Shown here: positions 32,155 to 32,957 of the stretch, piece by piece
How the letters are laid out: each line of letters begins with the position of its first letter
How positions within the stretch are numbered: the first letter of the stretch is position 1
NCBI GenBank assembly: GCA_023300545.1
Contig: JALZVT010000080.1
Span: 1 to 32,957 of the forward strand
Reading direction: 5' to 3'
Length of the DNA stretch: 32,957 nt
DNA from: Pseudomonadales bacterium
GTDB taxonomy: Bacteria; Pseudomonadota; Gammaproteobacteria; Pseudomonadales; Azotimanducaceae
Program-made: the position numbers and the translations under genes
The notes under the pieces: generated by a model
Told to the model about the DNA's origin: nothing
Seen by the model: the letters and a program-made list of their open reading frames with translations, nothing else
Databases searched by the model: none

Positions 32155-32945
32155 GCACCACTGACGTTCTCTACGAAGTTTCAGACCACATCGCGACACT
32201 CACGTTAAACCGTCCGGAGCAGCGCAACACCATTTCACAAGCCATGCTCAATGGTCTAAGCGAACACCTGTTGACCGCTGACCGCGACGAAGACGTACGG
32301 GCCATTGTGATCATTGGCGCGGGCAAGTTTTTCTGTGCTGGCCTTGATTTGACCGGTGGCGATATTGGCCCGGGCAGCGACAAAAAAGAAAAGCGCGTGC
32401 ACCCGACCCTCGATCTGCGGCATACGCCGCCCACAGTGTTACACAACCTCAACACCCCAACCATTGCGGCTATGAACGGCTCTGCCGCGGGTTACGGCAT
32501 GGACCTAGCGTTAGGCTGCGATATTCGAATTATGGCGGATAACGCCAAGCTCGCGGCAGCATTCACAGCACGCGGCATTGTTCCCGAGTCCGGCGGCACT
32601 TGGTTGCTGCCGCGCATGATCGGCTGGGCTAAGGCCTCCGAAATCATCTTTACTGGCAAGACGCTGAGCGCACCCGAATGCAAAGACTATGGCTTGGTGA
32701 ACAGCATCGTCGGTCACAACGAAGTGGCTGAGGCTGCCCGCACGATGGCAAAGCAGATCGCAAAGAACGCCCCTATGGCCGTTCAGGCCTCCAAACGCAT
32801 GATGCGCATGGGCATGGATGAGAACTTTGATGACCACGTTCATCACGTTTACCTGCAACTTTTACCGCTGTTTCAGAGTGATGACTTTCAGGAAGGCATG
32901 AAATCGTTTCTAGAGAAGCGAGATCCGGAATTTAATGGGCGCTAG
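32151..32945 (+). CDS. Enoyl-CoA hydratase/isomerase (crotonase) family protein
   Basis: This 264-residue crotonase-fold protein has the CoA-oxyanion-hole segments KFFCAGLDL (59-67) and AAMNGSAAGYGMDLALGCD (106-124). By eye alignment to rat enoyl-CoA hydratase, the Glu144 position is Asp118 and the Glu164 position is Phe138; a Glu (146) lies in VPESGG instead. It may therefore not be a classical hydratase and could act as an isomerase or on an unusual CoA ester. The start ATG overlaps the Nudix stop. The gene ends 12 bp before the window edge, so it is complete. Confidence 0.93.
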   Translation: MSTTDVLYEVSDHIATLTLNRPEQRNTISQAMLNGLSEHLLTADRDEDVRAIVIIGAGKFFCAGLDLTGGDIGPGSDKKEKRVHPTLDLRHTPPTVLHNLNTPTIAAMNGSAAGYGMDLALGCDIRIMADNAKLAAAFTARGIVPESGGTWLLPRMIGWAKASEIIFTGKTLSAPECKDYGLVNSIVGHNEVAEAARTMAKQIAKNAPMAVQASKRMMRMGMDENFDDHVHHVYLQLLPLFQSDDFQEGMKSFLEKRDPEFNGR

Positions 32946-32957
32946 CTGTGTTTGTTA

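Overview
The window looks like a chromosome segment of a gammaproteobacterium. It carries an E. coli-like tRNA-Glu(TTC) with encoded CCA, a DUF3080 lipoprotein of the gammaproteobacterial type, ATGA-coupled operons, and many CoA-linked catabolic genes. The density of acyl-CoA, monooxygenase and CoA-transferase genes suggests a marine hydrocarbon, lipid or terpenoid degrader (Halieaceae/Spongiibacteraceae-like), but that placement is inference. I see no phage, IS element, CRISPR array or integron.

Layout. 1-1621 (+): the C-terminal half of LarC, a SCO1/SenC copper chaperone and a four-helix membrane protein. 1699-6692 (-): an operon-like set of two CaiB/BaiF CoA-transferase subunits, a TauD/TfdA-type dioxygenase and a lipoprotein carboxylesterase. 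6761-6786: a strong terminator. 6831-11988 (-): two large secreted proteins, a six-repeat propeller-like protein and a subtilase, which share a C-terminal module of about 250 residues. 12170-15057: a Baeyer-Villiger-type monooxygenase divergent from an MFS transporter. 15067-17934 (-): a small protein and a pair of acyl-CoA dehydrogenases. 18075-20175 (+): an MFE-2-like SDR and a lipoprotein resembling pyroglutamyl peptidase but with Ser in place of the catalytic Cys. 20127-24172: an NhaC antiporter (-), a nitrilase (+) and a secreted FG-GAP protein (-). 24311-26692 (+): a DapB-like oxidoreductase with an apparent internal deletion, and a carotenoid-cleavage-type oxygenase. 26828-26903 (-): tRNA-Glu with a near-consensus promoter. 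27001-30254 (-): DUF503, DUF3080, two unrecognised proteins and a DUF815 ATPase. 30408-32945 (+): an LLM-class oxidoreductase, a NUDT19-like Nudix hydrolase and a crotonase-family protein.

How the genes may work together. CoA-transferase, paired ACADs, crotonase, MFE-2-type SDR, BVMO, dioxygenase and esterase are parts expected in the breakdown of a cyclic or branched lipid, ketone or ester through CoA thioesters. They lie in several separate transcription units, so one shared pathway is a hypothesis. The most novel signals are the shared C-terminal module of the two secreted proteins, the Cys-to-Ser pyroglutamyl-peptidase-like lipoprotein, and the CoA-transferase pair in which one partner lacks the catalytic Asp.
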